Assembly: GCA_025965815.1 (NCBI GenBank)
Contig: JAOPWF010000041.1
Coordinates: 1 to 5,712, forward strand
Source of the DNA: Mycobacterium sp.
Lineage (GTDB): Bacteria; Actinomycetota; Actinomycetes; Mycobacteriales; Mycobacteriaceae
Direction: 5' to 3'
DNA length: 5,712 nt
In this document: positions 5,388 through 5,712 of the stretch, piece after piece
Layout of the letters: each line of letters starts with the position of its first letter
Numbering within the stretch: the stretch's first letter is position 1
Program-made: the position numbers and the translations under genes
The notes under the pieces: model-generated
Databases searched by the model: none
What the model saw: only the letters and a program-made list of their open reading frames with translations
What the model was told of the DNA's origin: nothing

Positions 5388-5712
5388 ATGCCCAAACTCA
5401 GCGCGGGTCTGCTCCTGTACCGGATCACCGGGGATGTCGTCGAGGTGTTGATCGGCCACCCCGGCGGACCGTTCTGGGCGAAGAAGGACGACGGCGCATG
5501 GTCGGTCCCGAAAGGGGAGTACACCGAGGGTGAGGCGCCATGGGACGTCGCCCGCCGGGAGTTCCACGAGGAGATCGGTATGACGGCACCCGACGGGCCG
5601 CGCACCGAGTTCCCGCCGGTAAAGCAGCCCAGCTTCAAGGTCGTGACGGTGTTCGCCGTCCAGGGTGACCTCGATCTGACCGGGTCACGGAGCAATACTT
5701 TCGAGCTGGAGT
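5388..5712 (+). CDS. Nudix hydrolase, 3' end beyond window
   Basis: The first 108 residues of a Nudix-family pyrophosphohydrolase are present, and the frame runs off the right edge. These enzymes cleave a nucleoside diphosphate linked to another group, using divalent metal bound by the Nudix box. The full box is present: Gly43 of PKGEYTEGE begins GX5E, and seven residues later comes REFHEEIGM, giving a perfect GX5EX7REUXEEXGU. The N-terminus (MPKLSAGLLLYR) and the GGPFWAKKDDGAWSVPKGE segment resemble a group of roughly 150-residue actinobacterial Nudix proteins, so about two thirds of the protein is here. The substrate cannot be told. The ATG at 5388 was chosen because the fold begins there and a -10 element lies just upstream, although the frame is open as far back as 5007. 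Confidence 0.92.
   Translation, partial: MPKLSAGLLLYRITGDVVEVLIGHPGGPFWAKKDDGAWSVPKGEYTEGEAPWDVARREFHEEIGMTAPDGPRTEFPPVKQPSFKVVTVFAVQGDLDLTGSRSNTFELE

Overview
The window is high-GC DNA with strong G/C preference at third codon positions. It looks like a mycobacterium or a close relative (Mycolicibacterium, possibly another Mycobacteriales genus). The main reasons are a mycofactocin-type short-chain dehydrogenase, a protein of the mycothiol-dependent maleylpyruvate isomerase (DinB-like) family, a flavoprotein resembling type II NADH dehydrogenase, and TANNNT -10 elements placed for leaderless transcripts. No mobile element, CRISPR array, tRNA or rRNA was seen.

Layout. The left half is on the minus strand: a TetR-family regulator (2679 to 2047), an alpha/beta hydrolase (1973 to 1095) and a mycofactocin-associated SDR (933 to 118). 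A GC hairpin just past the SDR stop may end the transcript. The right half is on the plus strand: a two-domain MDMPI/DinB-like plus SCP2-like protein (2792-3646), an NDH-2-like flavoprotein (3696-5006) and a Nudix hydrolase that runs off the right edge (from 5388). Between the last two is about 380 bp. It holds a coding-like stretch split by an apparent single-base frameshift (5007-5167) and a convergent 49-codon ORF on the minus strand (5297-5148). The first 117 bases are unresolved.

Regulation. The tetR/MDMPI divergent gap contains a perfect 17-bp inverted repeat, ACATAGCGTCGCTATGT. It lies inside overlapping back-to-back promoters (TTGACA on the plus strand; TTCACA-17-TAGGCT on the minus strand), as expected for an autoregulated TetR operator that also controls the divergent gene. 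The SDR has its own promoter (TTGACG-18-TAGCGT), whose spacer is filled by a different perfect inverted repeat. That promoter also carries a 12-of-13 match to one half of the tetR operator, so the SDR may belong to the same regulon.

Interpretation (inference). tetR, hydrolase, SDR and the MDMPI-like gene look like a small regulated catabolic or detoxification module. The SDR would oxidise an alcohol using tightly bound NAD recycled through mycofactocin, the hydrolase would cleave an ester or C-C bond, and the DinB-fold protein would perform a thiol-dependent step. The substrate cannot be read from the sequence. The NDH-2-like gene and the Nudix gene appear to have their own leaderless promoters and are probably not part of the module.
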